DNA of 64,000 nucleotides from Thermalbibacter longus (GTDB lineage Bacteria; Chloroflexota; Chloroflexia; Thermomicrobiales; Thermomicrobiaceae). The notes under the pieces were generated by a model. The model saw nothing but the letters and a program-made list of their open reading frames with translations. It did not search any database and was not told the DNA's origin. The DNA is taken from assembly GCF_023806485.1 (NCBI RefSeq), contig NZ_JAMSLR010000008.1:1-64000 (forward strand), given 5' to 3'. Shown here in pieces: positions 63,979 to 64,000 of this stretch (within the stretch, counting starts at the first letter, position 1; every line of letters starts with the position of its first letter). A program made the translations under genes and the position numbers.

Positions 63979-64000
63979 TTCATCCCGAAACCTCGCCTGA

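Noticed and set aside
63744-63983. Minus-strand 79-residue frame at the right end
   Set aside because: It is antisense to promoter repeats P3 and P4, has no Shine-Dalgarno and no recognisable features.
62384-64000. CRISPR array
   Set aside because: The repeats are hairpins and promoters at 90-170 bp with differing flanks, not 25-37-bp direct repeats with regular spacers.

Overview
The window is a GC-rich bacterial chromosome segment, most likely from a thermophilic Chloroflexota of the Thermomicrobia type. The clearest pointers are two adjacent DUF2298 (Chlor_Arch_YYY) membrane proteins, a family largely confined to Chloroflexota and Archaea, a Rab-like small GTPase beside fmt, a manganese catalase, and many GTG/TTG starts. 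This lineage call is an inference from gene content; no database search was possible.

Layout. Positions 1-2701 are the integrase end of a mobile element: a partial ORF, an OB-fold-like protein, a SWIM zinc-finger protein, a divergent XRE regulator and a tyrosine recombinase, ending at a perfect 28-bp dif-like dyad. Positions 2834-5045 hold a minus-strand nfi-fmt-GTPase operon. Positions 5089-11921 hold the two DUF2298 proteins. Positions 11935-14575 carry infC-rpmI-rplT, an rRNA methyltransferase and HU. Positions 14604-23087 (minus) carry plsX, gyrB, a membrane protein, a zincin, a PBP, an FtsW/RodA protein and an MTA phosphorylase. Positions 23214-31804 are a polysaccharide assembly locus (two O-antigen-ligase-like proteins, a UDP-glucuronate decarboxylase-like enzyme, a GT4 glycosyltransferase, a UPF0104 protein and a Wzx-like flippase). 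A lipoprotein, an M23 peptidase, holA and rpsT follow.

Positions 35289-37050 are a compact low-GC island between rpsT and murJ, with three small genes that overlap one another. Then come murJ, lepA, a YabN-like MazG protein, aspS, a Rieske fusion, a broken GNAT, Mn catalase with a PerR/Fur regulator, a HEPN-MNT pair, an FAD oxidase with a divergent HxlR regulator, an ETF/ETF-menaquinone oxidoreductase operon, a phosphoesterase/nucleotidyltransferase pair, a PHP phosphatase and a PolX whose polymerase active site is lost.

Positions 60829-61318 form a tRNA cluster (Leu, a Phe-like remnant, Val, Phe). From there to the end of the window is a second accessory element: an HNH endonuclease, one small ORF and about 1.6 kb of non-coding DNA. 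That non-coding part has three hairpins spaced about 90-95 bp apart that show covariation, a repeated 13-bp palindrome, several perfect dyads, and four same-orientation sigma70-type promoter repeats (TTGGGA, 17 bp, TATATT) about 110-170 bp apart with no ORF between them. This array is the strongest candidate for an undescribed system, possibly tandem small RNAs or a copy-control/immunity region.
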